Below are positions 47,501 to 59,500 of a stretch of DNA of 64,000 nucleotides, one piece after another. A program made the translations under genes and the position numbers. The notes beneath the pieces are model-generated. The model was given only the letters and a program-made list of their open reading frames with translations. It ran no database searches and was not told the DNA's origin. Numbering within the stretch: the first letter of the stretch is position 1; each line of letters starts with the position of its first letter. The stretch is from Undaria pinnatifida (taxonomy: Eukaryota; Sar; Phaeophyceae; Laminariales; Alariaceae), in contig JABAKD010000029.1 in assembly GCA_012845835.1 (NCBI GenBank), positions 7,998,048-8,062,047 of the forward strand, in the 5' to 3' direction.

Positions 47501-50500
47501 TTGTCCTACAGAGCGCCGCACTCTCCGGCGATAGTTTCGTTTCCATTTAGTGCGAGGCCCCAGTATAGTGCGGTGATGTTTTTTTGTTGCGATTACTGCG
47601 CTATCCCGGCATAACTCGGGCTCCCACTTTAGTGCGGTATTGGTATTGTCATCCGTCAAGGCACGGCACTAGTGACGGACCACGACTGTATAATATATAT
47701 ATATATATATTTTTTTTTAATGATTTCAAATACGGCAGCTAGCTGTGAGTTCGATCAGTTTTACGTTCGATACGATACTCATCTTTGCAAGCTGCGTGTA
47801 CATCCGGCCGCGTTTTATTTTACGATAATCTTTGGTGATGTTATACAGCAGTGGGTACCCCGATTTAAGAGCGCCCCGTGACAAGCCGAAACATACGCTC
47901 TTAATTACGCTTTGCTCGTATCTGTAGTGGCGTATGTATAGCTTTTAGTGTGGGCGGGACATGCCGATTTGACCGCTCTCAAGTCTCGAATGCTCTTATC
48001 CTGGGCGCTCTTAAATCGGAGTACCCACTTTACTGCCCGTCAGAGCTCATATTAATAGTACAGAGGTGGTAGCTGTCGCTGGGAAACACGTGCAGCAGGG
48101 TATTAGTTGTTGTTGTTGTTACTGTCGCCAATATGTCTGCCTTGGCTGATGATTCGGAGCATCTCATGAGAGGGGCGGCGTTTGGGAGCGGGGGGGGGGG
48201 GGGGAAGGGGGGGGACCGCGAGAGCGCAAGTTCTCCGTGTCTTTCCGCCCTCCCGGTTGATCTATGCACGGTTCCCTGTTATCATCTTTTGTCTCTGATC
48301 GTTCTCCCCTCCTTCCTTCTCGCCCTTCCCCCCTCTCGCCGCCTGCTTCCCTCTCGCCACTTCTCTTACCACTTTTTTGTTTGTCTCATGTGTTGTTCCA
48401 ATTTGATTTTTGCTGCGACAGGCACCTGATTCGGACTTCCTCCTTATCCGTGAACCGTTGAGCAAGAGGGAGAAGGAGCGGCTTTCGCAGATGCACAAAC
48501 AGAAGGACAAGGGGACAAAGGTAACAAGAATTACACATTGGAGTGGTGGTGGTACATCAAATTGGTGTGGTGGTAGCAGTAGTAGTGGAAAGTTTAATAA
48601 CAGCAGCAGTAGAGGTAGCAGTGGTAGCAGTAGCAGTAGTAGTAGGCACACGTAGAAGGACGGGGGTGGCAAGGTAACAATAAGGCGGTGGTGGTAGACA
48701 TGTGGGCAGGGGGGATTGGGAGGAGGGGGCGGGGGGGGGCGCGGTGGTGCCGGTGGTGGTGAGGGGGTGGTGGTGGGGGCGGGGGGGAATGGTGGGGAGG
48801 GGGGGGGGGGGGGGGGGAATGGTAGGGGTGGTGGTGGTGGGCGTGGTGGTTGTAGTGGAGGAGGTGGTGTGGTCGGGATGGTGGTGTGGTGAGGGTGGTG
48901 GGAGTTGTGGTGGGGGTTGTGGCGGTGGTCGTGTGGTGAAGGCGACCGGAGTGGTGGTGGTTGTGGTGATGGTTGTTTGTCGCGGTTTGAGTCTGTCTCT
49001 CGCTCTTCGTGCCCCTCTGTGTCTGCAGCTCCGTTCTAACTGCTGTTCTTTTCCCTCCCTCGCTCCTTTTTTTTCCGTTTTTTTTTCAAGACAAAGTTTT
49101 TCTATGGTGGCGATAAGAGTGGCGGCGGCAGCAGTGGCGGCGGCAGCGGCACCTCCTCGGCTACGGGGTCGGGTGGCTCTAAAGCGCCTTTCAGGCTGTC
49201 GCAATTCTACGTCATCCGGCCCATGCCTGTGTAAGCACACCAAGCAGTCTCTCTCGTGTTCTCTGTCTCTCTATATCTCTCTATCGCTCTCTTTCTATTT
49301 CTCTGTCGCTCTCTTCATCTCTCTGCCTCTCTCTACCGCTCTCTATCTCTCTATGTCGCTCTCTCTATCTCTCTGTCTCTGTGCGTATCGCTTTGTCCAT
49401 CTCTCCCTTTCTCTCTTTCTCTCTGACTTCTTTTTGTGCACAGAGCTAGATTATGCGGTTGTCGGTGTCGGCACCGGGTACCAGGTACATGGTATTGTAC
49501 TTGCTCGAAAGCACCTTTCAGGCTGTATGAGGATGACGTGATCCGGCCCATGGCTGTGTGAGCGTACCAAAGCCGCCTCTTTCTCTCCCTCTGCTTCTCC
49601 CTCTTGCTATTGTTATTACAGTGTATCTGGTATCTGGTAACGTTTTGTCTTACGCTTGTCAGGCGTAGTACTATGATAGCTATTTACTGTTTATTTTTAA
49701 CACCGTTCATGGTACTTTTTCGTGTGATCTGTTCGAACCCCCCCCCCCCCCCCCCCCCCACCACCACCCTCCCTTCGGCTGAATTATTTTACCAGCGTTT
49801 TTCTGGTGGGCCAGACCGAGCCGCAGATGGAGGCGCTTGAGCCGGTCAAGCCGTCATCGAGGGCCACACACGTGAGCGGGGAGTTGCACCTTTTTATATT
49901 TATTTATTTTACAGGGGACGGTTTTAGCCCCCCCCCCCCCCCCCCCCCGGACGGTGAAACAGGACGGGGATACGATAAGAAAACAGCTTCTATGTAGAAT
50001 ATGGAAGAAGCGTAATGAGCGCCCAAATGTTGGTGGTATCTCTATTAGGAGTAGGAACGGTGCTCCGTCTCGAAAGGAATGCGTTGTCAAATGGTCAATG
50101 GTCAAATGACTCAGGCAAGCAGCAAATGAGTACGCCCCCCCCCGCCCCCCACCCTCCCCTGTTTCAACGCGTTTTCTTTTACCCGTGCAGAACTGCCAAA
50201 TTTACCCTATACAAATTTCAATTAGTTTGTCACCCAAAACGGTCATGCTGCTCTGAAAGGGTTGAGTCTATTGAGCCGGCGAAACCGCCGTTGAGGGCCA
50301 CGCACGTGAGCGGGAAGTTATTATTTTCTATTTTTTTCGTAGTGGGGGATGATAATATTTATAGTCCCCCCTCCCTCCCTCCCTCCCCTTGAACGTTGTT
50401 TTTGTTAGGCCTAATAAGCCGGTGAAACCGTCGCAAGGCCACGCGCTTGAGCAGGGAGTTAACCGCCCCCCCCCCCCCCTCCCCCCCCCCCTTGTTTCTC

Positions 50501-53500
50501 TTTAGGGGATAACATTCGCCCTCCTCCCCCCCCCTCAATGCCGTGTTCGTTGGTCCTAGCAGGCGTTGATCATAGGCATGCCACCTTTGATTGGCGTGTA
50601 TTTGGTTAGGTATAACATCGTGTCAACCGCCCTTCCCTCTTCGTCCCCCTCTCCGCCGCTGCCTGGTCGGCTAAAACCCGACGTGCCCTGATATTATAGG
50701 GATGCGAGGGTCTGTGGTCCTACGGACTACCCCGGCATGCATGATATGATCCCCCCCCCCCCCCCCTCTGGTGCCCCGTCTCGACAGGGATGCGTGGTCA
50801 ATGGTAAAACGCTTAACGCAGGCGATAAATGAGTTCGCCCCCCCCCTGCCCTCCCCGTACTTGCCTTGTTTTCATGCGTTTTTGTTGTTGTTGTTGTTGT
50901 TCCAACCCCGTTTTCGGCGGTGATAGCTGAACATTGTAACGTTTCTGGCTAAGCGTCTGTTCGACACCACCAAGGTGGCGCAAGCCGGGAACGCGGGCAT
51001 CCCTTTCAAGAAAGTCTTGGACGAGGCGAAGTTCCTCTCCCTACCCAGGGCTAAGGTAAGGGCAGAGGGTTAGCGAAAAACGGGCGAGTCATCCCGCGCT
51101 AGGTAGGGGTGCAGAAGATTCTAAGAATTTTCCGAGCTCTCAACATGAGGGGCTAGCTCGATATATCACCCTAAACATGGCTTCGAAGGCATTCCTTCGC
51201 GCAAATCTGACCTACATTTTTCTATGCGCTAGAGCCCTGAGACAATGATATTCGTAAAATTAGCATATTAACCGATCGTTTCGACACTTGAGGCGGTTCA
51301 ATCGGCAAGGTATACCTTTTTTTTGGCCCATAAAAATGCAAGCCCCACCGTGGGTTGTCTCTGGTAGGGGTGGAGGTAGGGTCAGGGTAGGTAGGCGCAC
51401 AACTGCTACGATAAAGAGGTGTACCAGGTATACCCCTTTTTTGGCTGAAGTGTTTTCTGAACGTGCCTGAGGCCGGCTCCTTAACCCGTTTTCAACTCCG
51501 AGAAAAGAAAAAAATACCTGGTAATATTTTATCCAAGTGTTTTGCGTTTTGTCCCCTTGTCGGGACTGCGGCGTTATTGTAGAGGGGTTGACCGAAAATC
51601 GTGGGAATGTCAGTTATTTCTTGTTTTGCAATATATATCTATATATATGCGTATGTTATACTTCGAAGTATTAAAAATTGAAAATTCACTCCAGCTGTGA
51701 TATCGAATATTTTCGTCGAAACTCATCTTTGCGAGCTGTTTGTGTGCTACTCCTATCGCCCGTATTATTGGGTGCGTGTTCTCATTAAGGATATAGGTCG
51801 GCGACTCCCCTTGGAACTACAGTGTAGCTTGTACCAGGGTCAACAGGGTGATGTTAGTCAGTCTGCGCGCGGAAACTATAAAACCCGTTTTTGAGGGGGG
51901 CAAAATCTGACAGCTGTGGAAGGAAATGCATCAGTTTATCATGTATATCCTGTAAGTCGTATAACCGGTGAGGGGAGGGCGGAGTTTTAAATATATATAT
52001 ATATGGTAAAAGGCTGCCCTTTCAGTTTTACTCACTAAACGTGTATTTTCTTTTCTTTTCTTTTCTTTCACGCACATCTACTTTCCAGCTTCTGGGCAAG
52101 CCGTGGTCACAGGTGTCGTCCCTTCTCCCCCCCGGCTCTTGCCTTTCACTTTTATCGCGCATAGGGTACAGCAATCCCACTGCTCGTCGATTTTTCATCG
52201 AGTGTTGCTGACTCACGCTCTCGCGCTTTCCGCAAGTCAATTTGTGCACAAGAAAAAATCCCCACGAACTCATACGATTATGCACTCGGGGGGACTCGAA
52301 CTCACGAAACTGACCTGCACCAGGCTCGAGGATAACCTGATCCGCCACCGCGGCGACCTATGTAAAAAATGGCTATCCATTGGTGAAGATCCTCGGAAAA
52401 CAAACGGTACGCTAATGCTGTATAGCATGTGTCGGTAGGATTGTGGGCTCGCGTAAGGGTGGAAGTCAGGGCAAGGGTAGTGGTAAGGGCTGATCCTGCC
52501 ACGGCACAATCATCCCACCATGGTACACTCATATTCCAAGTGCAGCACCATATAGGGGTCACTATACAGCGCTATATCGGGGTTCCCCCAGTAAGGCGGT
52601 GGTGTGCGAGAGCAATGTGACCGCCTTGTTGGGGGAAGCCGCCTTATTCATGAAAACCTTGTTCCTTATTCCAGGCTCTGGATGCAATTTCCTCCGTCGT
52701 GCCAAGAATTTTTGACCGCGCCTTTTTTCGGGATACCGCCCTATGCAGACCCAGAGCGCCTTGTTACGGGAGCCCTGCTGCTGTAGTTTGTACTGCCGAA
52801 CGTCGTGGGTAGCCAAGCGGGGTCGACCCTTGATTTTCTGGGGGGAAACGCCACACGAGTTCCAAGTGTTTTTTTTCGCAAAAACGAGGACGCCGGGTTA
52901 ACTAGGCCAATAAGCTATATGTCCCACCCGGTCGCCCCGGTGGCGTATCAGGTTATCCTCGAGCCTGGTATAGGTCAGTTTCGTGAGTTCGAGTCCCCGA
53001 GAGTGCATACTCGTTTAAGTTCGTGGGGACTTTTTCTTGTGCACAAATTGACTTGCGGAAAAAATCGAGAGCGTGAGTTAGCAACACTCGATGAAAAATC
53101 GACGAGCAGTGGGATTGCTGAACCCTATGCGCGATGAAAACTAAAGACAAGAACCGGGGGGGAGAAGGGACGACACCTGTGACCACGGCTTGTCCAGAGG
53201 CTGGAAAGTAGAAGTGCGAAGAAAGAAAAAAAAAAACCACACCAACTCCAGGTAGTTTTTCGCGAAATGGAGGATGCCGTGCTAATACAGGGACAAAGCG
53301 TAGGTGTTAAGGCTATCCCACGCCAATTCCAAGCAGGTTTCGCCAAAACGAGGATAGGATGCGGTGCTAACGGGGGTTGAAAGGGTAGGGTTGTTCTACA
53401 CTAATTCCAAGTAAATTCGTCCCCAAAACGTCCCACACTAGTTCCAAGTCAATTTGTCCTCCAAAAGGGTTTTCAGTTGTAAAGGCGTTTAGGGTAGGTT

Positions 53501-56500
53501 GGCCAGGGGTCAGGGTAGGGTCAAGGGTGAGGGTCGCGGTAGGGTTAAGGGCAAGGGTGCGGATAAAGGTGGGGGTAGGAGTAGGCTAAAGGGTAGCGGT
53601 CAGGGTAGCCGCAGGGGTAGGGTAAAGGTGAAAGGTAGGGGGTCAGGGTAGGGGCAAGGGTAAGGGTAGGGTCAGGGTAGGATTAAGGGTAAGAGTGGGG
53701 GCCAGGGTGGGTTTAAGGGTAAGGTTAGGGGCCAAGGTAGGATTAAGTGTATGGGTAAGGGCCAACGTAGGATTAAGGGCAAGGGTAGGGATAAGGGTGG
53801 GTTAGGGAAAGCTTTACAGTAGGGGTCACGGTAGCCGTAGGGCTAGGGTGGTGGTGAAGGGTAGGGGTCAGGGTGGGGGTAAGGGTAAGGGTAGGTTCAC
53901 GGTAGGATTAAGGGGAAGGGTGGGAGCCAGGGTAGGATTAAGGGTAAGGGTAAGGACCAGAGCAGGTAGGGATAAGGGTGGGGGTAGGGGGTAGGGTCTT
54001 CTGTTGTCCAAGCAAGCAATAAAATCAATCAATCGATCAATCAAGCAACCAACCGTTCGTCCAATGACTCGGTCGATCAGTGAAGTGATAGACCAACCTA
54101 TCAATCACTCAACCAGTCAAATCATTTAAGCAACCCGTCAATCTGTCGATATTTAAATCAACCTGTCAATGAAATCAATACACCTACCAATGAAATCAAC
54201 CAACCAATCGATGAAGCAGTCAATCAATCCATCCATCTATCAAAATATATTTAGCTGAAGCCAACAAACCAATTCATTTACGGATGTCATCGCCCTCTTT
54301 CTTCCTCCGTTATTCATCAGTTCCAACCATCTGACCCCCTCCTCTTGTCTCAGAACGCGAGGAGGCATTGTTTCTAAAGGAGATGGTTCGCGAGATAGAC
54401 GAGAGATGCGACGTTGAGGACGACGTGAATAACCAGCCAACCCATCAACCAACCAATCAATCAATCAACCAAGCAATCAATCAATCAAGATCAATCAATC
54501 AATCAATCAATCAAAAACTTGTACTTCCAAATCAGCCACTTCAATGTATTTTTTATTAGTGCACCGCTCTCTCGTTTTCCTTCTTTGTTTTTCCCTTCTT
54601 GACCCTACCGCTCAACCATCTGACCCCCCCCTTCCTATTCCAGGACGCGACGAGGTATCGTCTGAAGGAGATGGTTCGCGAGATCGCCGAGAGACGCGAC
54701 GTGAAGGACGACGTGGACATGCCTGTTTCGACAGACAGCCTCTGGGCTGCGAAGCCTGACCTCGACATGCAACAAGTCACGGCACAGGTAGCATTTGGTT
54801 AGAGCAGGCTACTATACGTTAAGGTCAGGGTTAGGGTTAGGGCTAGGTTAGGGGACGGGCTGAGGTAGGGTTGGATGATGGGTTGGGCTAGGGGTGGGCT
54901 AGGTTAGGCCTCTGGATGGATGTGTGTGGTCGAGCCGCCGTGCGTCAAAATTTTGCACCGGACTGTGCTATAATCGAATGTTTTGTTTGTGTGTGTTGGG
55001 TGTGTGTTGTCGACCCGCCGTGTTGTCGAAAACATGGTCCGGAGCAGGTACCATAATCGATTGTTCCAAAATGCCGTTTGGCGTGTTAAGAGGGGGAGAT
55101 GAGAAAACTTCATGAATTATGCGACATGGATAAGGGTGGTACGCTTCATATTGGCGCGAAAACGATCGCTATCCCAGGCGTTAGATAGATGATGACCACA
55201 GACGATCAAAATGGAAGGGATAGGACAAGCATTTTTTTTGTCACATACCTGGTATGGCACAATCGTGATGAGCGCCTCTATTAGAAGTAGGAATGGTGAT
55301 CCGTCTCGAAGGGGATGCGTGGTCAATGGCCAAGCGACTCAAGGCAAGCGGCAAGTTAGCACCCCCCCCCCCCCCCCCCCCCCCTCCTCTCCGCCCCCCT
55401 CCGCCGCTACCGCCGCTGCTGCTACCTTAACCAAGACGAAAAACCTCGTTCCAACGCACGAAATGAATATAAAATCAAAATGTTTGCCTCCTGGAATTTT
55501 TTATCTTGAAGGCGGCCAAGCTGTTCAGAGCCGAGGACGTCTGCGCCCTGGAGAGCATGGTGTCCGCCTGGGCCCACCTTACGGAGGTCGGGGTGGACAC
55601 GCTTACGTCGCACGATGCTGTGGCCAAGTTCCTGATGAAGATCAAGAACAGACACGACGTGCTCCTGGCACAGGTTAGTGCTGGTGTTGGTCACGCACGC
55701 CACGATTGAGGCGGTACTGTTGGGGCGAAACTGTTTTATGAAGTTTCGTGGTTCCATAAGCCAACACCGTCGGGTATGTCATTCTCGTTGTGCAATTTGA
55801 ATATGTTGTGTGTCTGGAGTATACAAAATCGTTGGAAATGTCGTTGTCGTTTTACGATTTGAACATTTGATTGTGTACCTAAGAGGGTGTACAAAATCGT
55901 TGGAATTGTCTTTTCTCGTTTTGGGATTTGAACACGTTGTGTGCCCTAGGGTATACAAAATCGTTCGAAATATCATTCTCGTTTTGCGATTTGAACGTGC
56001 TGTATACCTTAGTATACACAATCGTTCGAAATGCCATTCTCGTTTTGCAATTTGAACATGTTGTGTACCTAGGAGGGTAGATAATATCGTTGGAAGTGTC
56101 TTTCTCGTTTCGCAATTTGAACATGTTGTACCTAGGGTATACAAAATCGTCGGAAATGTCATTGTCGTCATTTTCAATTTGAATATTTTGTACACCTAGG
56201 CTATGTGGGTTTGGTCATCGAGTTTCACGTTTAGTTTTTTTTTGCTCAAAATAAATTATATGGGTGAGGCATAGAGCCTCAGAAAATAAATGGCACACGT
56301 TTACCGTAGCCTGTGTCTGATGTTGTGGTTGTAGGGCTGCGGTTAGGGTTCGGTTGGGGTTGGGGTTGGTTGAGGTTGGAGTTAGGTTTCGGGTATATAT
56401 AGGTAGTGTTCAGGTTAGGGCTGGGGTTAGGGTTTGGGTCTGGGTTAGGGTTAGGTTGGGGTGTAGGATTAGTGTTAGGGCAGGGGTTAGGGTTGGGGTT

Positions 56501-59500
56501 GGGGTTGGGTTACTTTAGGGTTTGGGTTAGGGTTGGGGTTAGGTGAGGGTATAGGGCTAGTGGTCGGGTTATGGCTGGAGTTAGAGTATGGGTCTGGGTT
56601 AGGGTTAGGTTAGGGTGTAGGATTAGTGTAAGGGCAGGGGTTAGGGTTGGGGTTGGGTTACTCTAGGGTTTGGGTTAGGGTTGGGATTAGGTGAGGGTAT
56701 AGGGCTAGTGGTCGGGTCATGGCTGGGGTTAGAGTTTGGGGTTGGGTTAGGGTTAGGTTAGGGCGTAGGATTAGTGTTGGGGCAAGGGTTAGGGTTGGGT
56801 TTAGGGTTGGGTTACTTTAGGGTTTGGGTTAGGGTTGGGGTTAGGTGAGGGTATAGGGCTAGTGGTCGGGTTATGGTTGGGGTTAGAGTTTGGGGTTGGT
56901 TTAAGGTTAGGGTTAGGTTAGCGTGTAGGATTAGTGTTGGGGCAGGGGCTAGGGTTGGGGATGGGGTTACTTTAAGTACATGGCTAGTGTCAGGGTTAGG
57001 GTTGGAGTTTGGGTTAGGGTTAGGGCTAGGTTAGGGTGTAGGGTTAGTGTTCGGGTGGTTAGGGCTGGGGTTGGGGTTGGGGTTGACGTTAGGGTTGGGG
57101 TTAGGGTTGGGATTAGGGCTGAGGTTAGGGTTGGGGTTAGGGTATGGTGTAGTGTAGAGCGTAGGGTGCAGCGTAGCCTTTGCATGAGGCCGTCGCTAAG
57201 TTCCCGATGAAAGACCAAGAACAGACACGACGTGCTGCTTGTGGAGGTTGCTGCTCGTTCCTTTTTTTTTTTCTCTCTGCTTTTGGTTTGTTTTTTGCTT
57301 CTCCTTTTCTGCTTTTTCGTGTTTTTCGTCAAGGCGCTTTGTTGTTGTCGTATATACCTACGCCTTCCTTCTTTTTTTTTTTGACATTTCTTTCGGTCTT
57401 GCTCTTTCGTTTTCGTGCTTTTGTTATAATTTTCTGGCATCAGTTGTCGTTTCGTCGTCTCCCACTTTTGTTTTATTGTGTTGTGTTGTGTTGTGTTGTG
57501 TTGTGTTGTGTTGTGTTGTGTTGTGTTTATTTGTTTGTTTGTTTGTTTGTTTTGATTTGTTTCGTTGTCTTGTTTTTTGTTTTTGGTCACGCAGGTGAAG
57601 GGGATACGCGGTCCTCGTACTACAGTAGTAATAGTTGTTTTGTGCTGTTCGTTTTTGTCTTCCGTCCGGTCGCTGTGTGCTTGCGACAATTTTTTTCTTA
57701 GGGTTCGGTGTTTCGTTTTCGTTTTTTCATCTCACACCTTTTGTTTTGTTGTTGCTTTGCTTTGTCATGTTTTTGTCCACCCCCCCCCCCCTCTCTCTTT
57801 TGTTTTTTGACGCACAGGTGAAGGAGGTACGATCAGCATCGGCGGCGCTGAGCAAGCAGAAGAGTGCACTCACCAGGGCTGCGCGGGCGAGGGGGCAGCC
57901 AACCCCTAATGAGGGTGGCCTGGCAAGGCGGTTGGTGTGCATGGAGAAGCTCTCCGAGGTATGCCAAATGACGTGGCTTGGGTACACCAGCATGCACCAA
58001 TCAGATATATACCTGTCAAATATGCACCAATCATATGTATACCTGTCAAATATGCACCAATCAAATGTGTACCTGTCAGTAAATAAACTTACTAACTAAA
58101 AACGAGCGGCCGGTGTATCGCGCAGCTTGCGGAGATGAGTATCGACCCTAAATTTGTCGAACTCACCGGTGACGTTGTTGTAATAGTTTTGCACAGTATG
58201 CAACAATTAAGTGCATACCTGTCAAATATGCACGAGTCAAATGTGTAGCTGTCAAGAATGCAGCAATCATCGGCATGGAGAAAGTCTCGGAGCTATGATA
58301 CGTAACGAGGAATTGACAGGCCTTTGAATTGTCTACTCTTGAGCACCGGCCACCATATTTTTGTAGTTGGCGTTGTTCAACCAAAAACACGCACCAATCA
58401 AAAGGTATACCAGTCTAATACTGGTATGCGCTTATCAAGGAAGCACCGATCAGGCATGCACCAATGGAACGTACACGGATAAAACGTGCACCAATCAACT
58501 GCATGGAGAAGCTCTCGGGGGTATGGAACGTAACATTATGGTGTTTTGCGTTTTACCTACTTCTGGTCGGGTAGGAGTGATACGATAGAGGTGACCTTTT
58601 TCGGCCAACGTATTTACTGGATGGCGAGTCCCTTAACCCATTTACTTCCAGCCCCCTAAAATTCTCCCAGTCTAACTCAAAGTGTGCTGTCCCCATGTCG
58701 GGGCTAAGGCGCTAAGATGAAAGGGGTAAGGCCTTTTTTTTTGTTTGGGGAAACTTGCGTTTTTTGCGATACCCGTGCCAATCCACAACGGGTTTGTTCC
58801 ATCAAATTGCACTTTCAGTTTGGTCAAAATCCGTTTTTCGGGTGTGAGGTATAGCTGTCATTAAGTGAGGGAGCCCCATAAACAAAAACGAGGCACCTCG
58901 ACCGTAGTACGCCTGTAAGGAAAACACGCGTGGTACGATAGAGGTGAGCCACTTTTTTTTTCTAATGCTATTACCCCTCACTTTAGGAGCTTAAGACCTC
59001 TCTTCCCGAAAAACTGATTTGGAGAAAAGAAGAAAAAAATGTGCTACCGGACGAAAAAAACACCATGACCTCAGGTACAAGACGAGAGTCATGCAAGCAA
59101 AAGGAGATGGACGACATTCCGACGATTTGGGGTTAAGGAGCATGCCGCCCGTCATTCAGAAATCATTTTAGCCAAAAAGAGGTATACCTTAATGCGTCTA
59201 TCGTAGCACGCATCTAAGGAAAATATGTAGTAATAGTATTGAAACCGCCGAAGGTCACAGTCCAAGGCCAACCCAACCCAATCCACGAAAAATCAGCGAC
59301 CAAAACAGGTTCGAAATACGCTTTCGCCATTTTTTTTTTTTTTTTTTGTTCAACCGAAGTTTCTCATGGGTTGGTTCGCCCTGGGTTGGTTATGATATGC
59401 GTCGGCTTCAATGCTGTCCAGCCGGCCGCCCCTGTGGTCTAGTGGTGGAACCTCGGACGCTACTAAGGTTGGACTCAGGGTTTTTCAAAACTCGGTATGG

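Noticed and set aside
46660-47688. CRISPR-like array
   Set aside because: Repeated units follow one another without unique spacers; this is a eukaryotic tandem array with transposon-like ends.
48557-49541. Two opposing ORFs of 228 and 279 codons
   Set aside because: Low-complexity GGT/CTCT tracts; the real coding part is only 49091-49230.
54368-54432. Alternative TAF1 exon
   Set aside because: The spliced frame from the previous exon meets a stop, and the copy is shifted by two bases relative to the real exon.
59428-59490. Functional tRNA gene
   Set aside because: Only the A-box-like part is convincing; no acceptor-stem pairing could be drawn.
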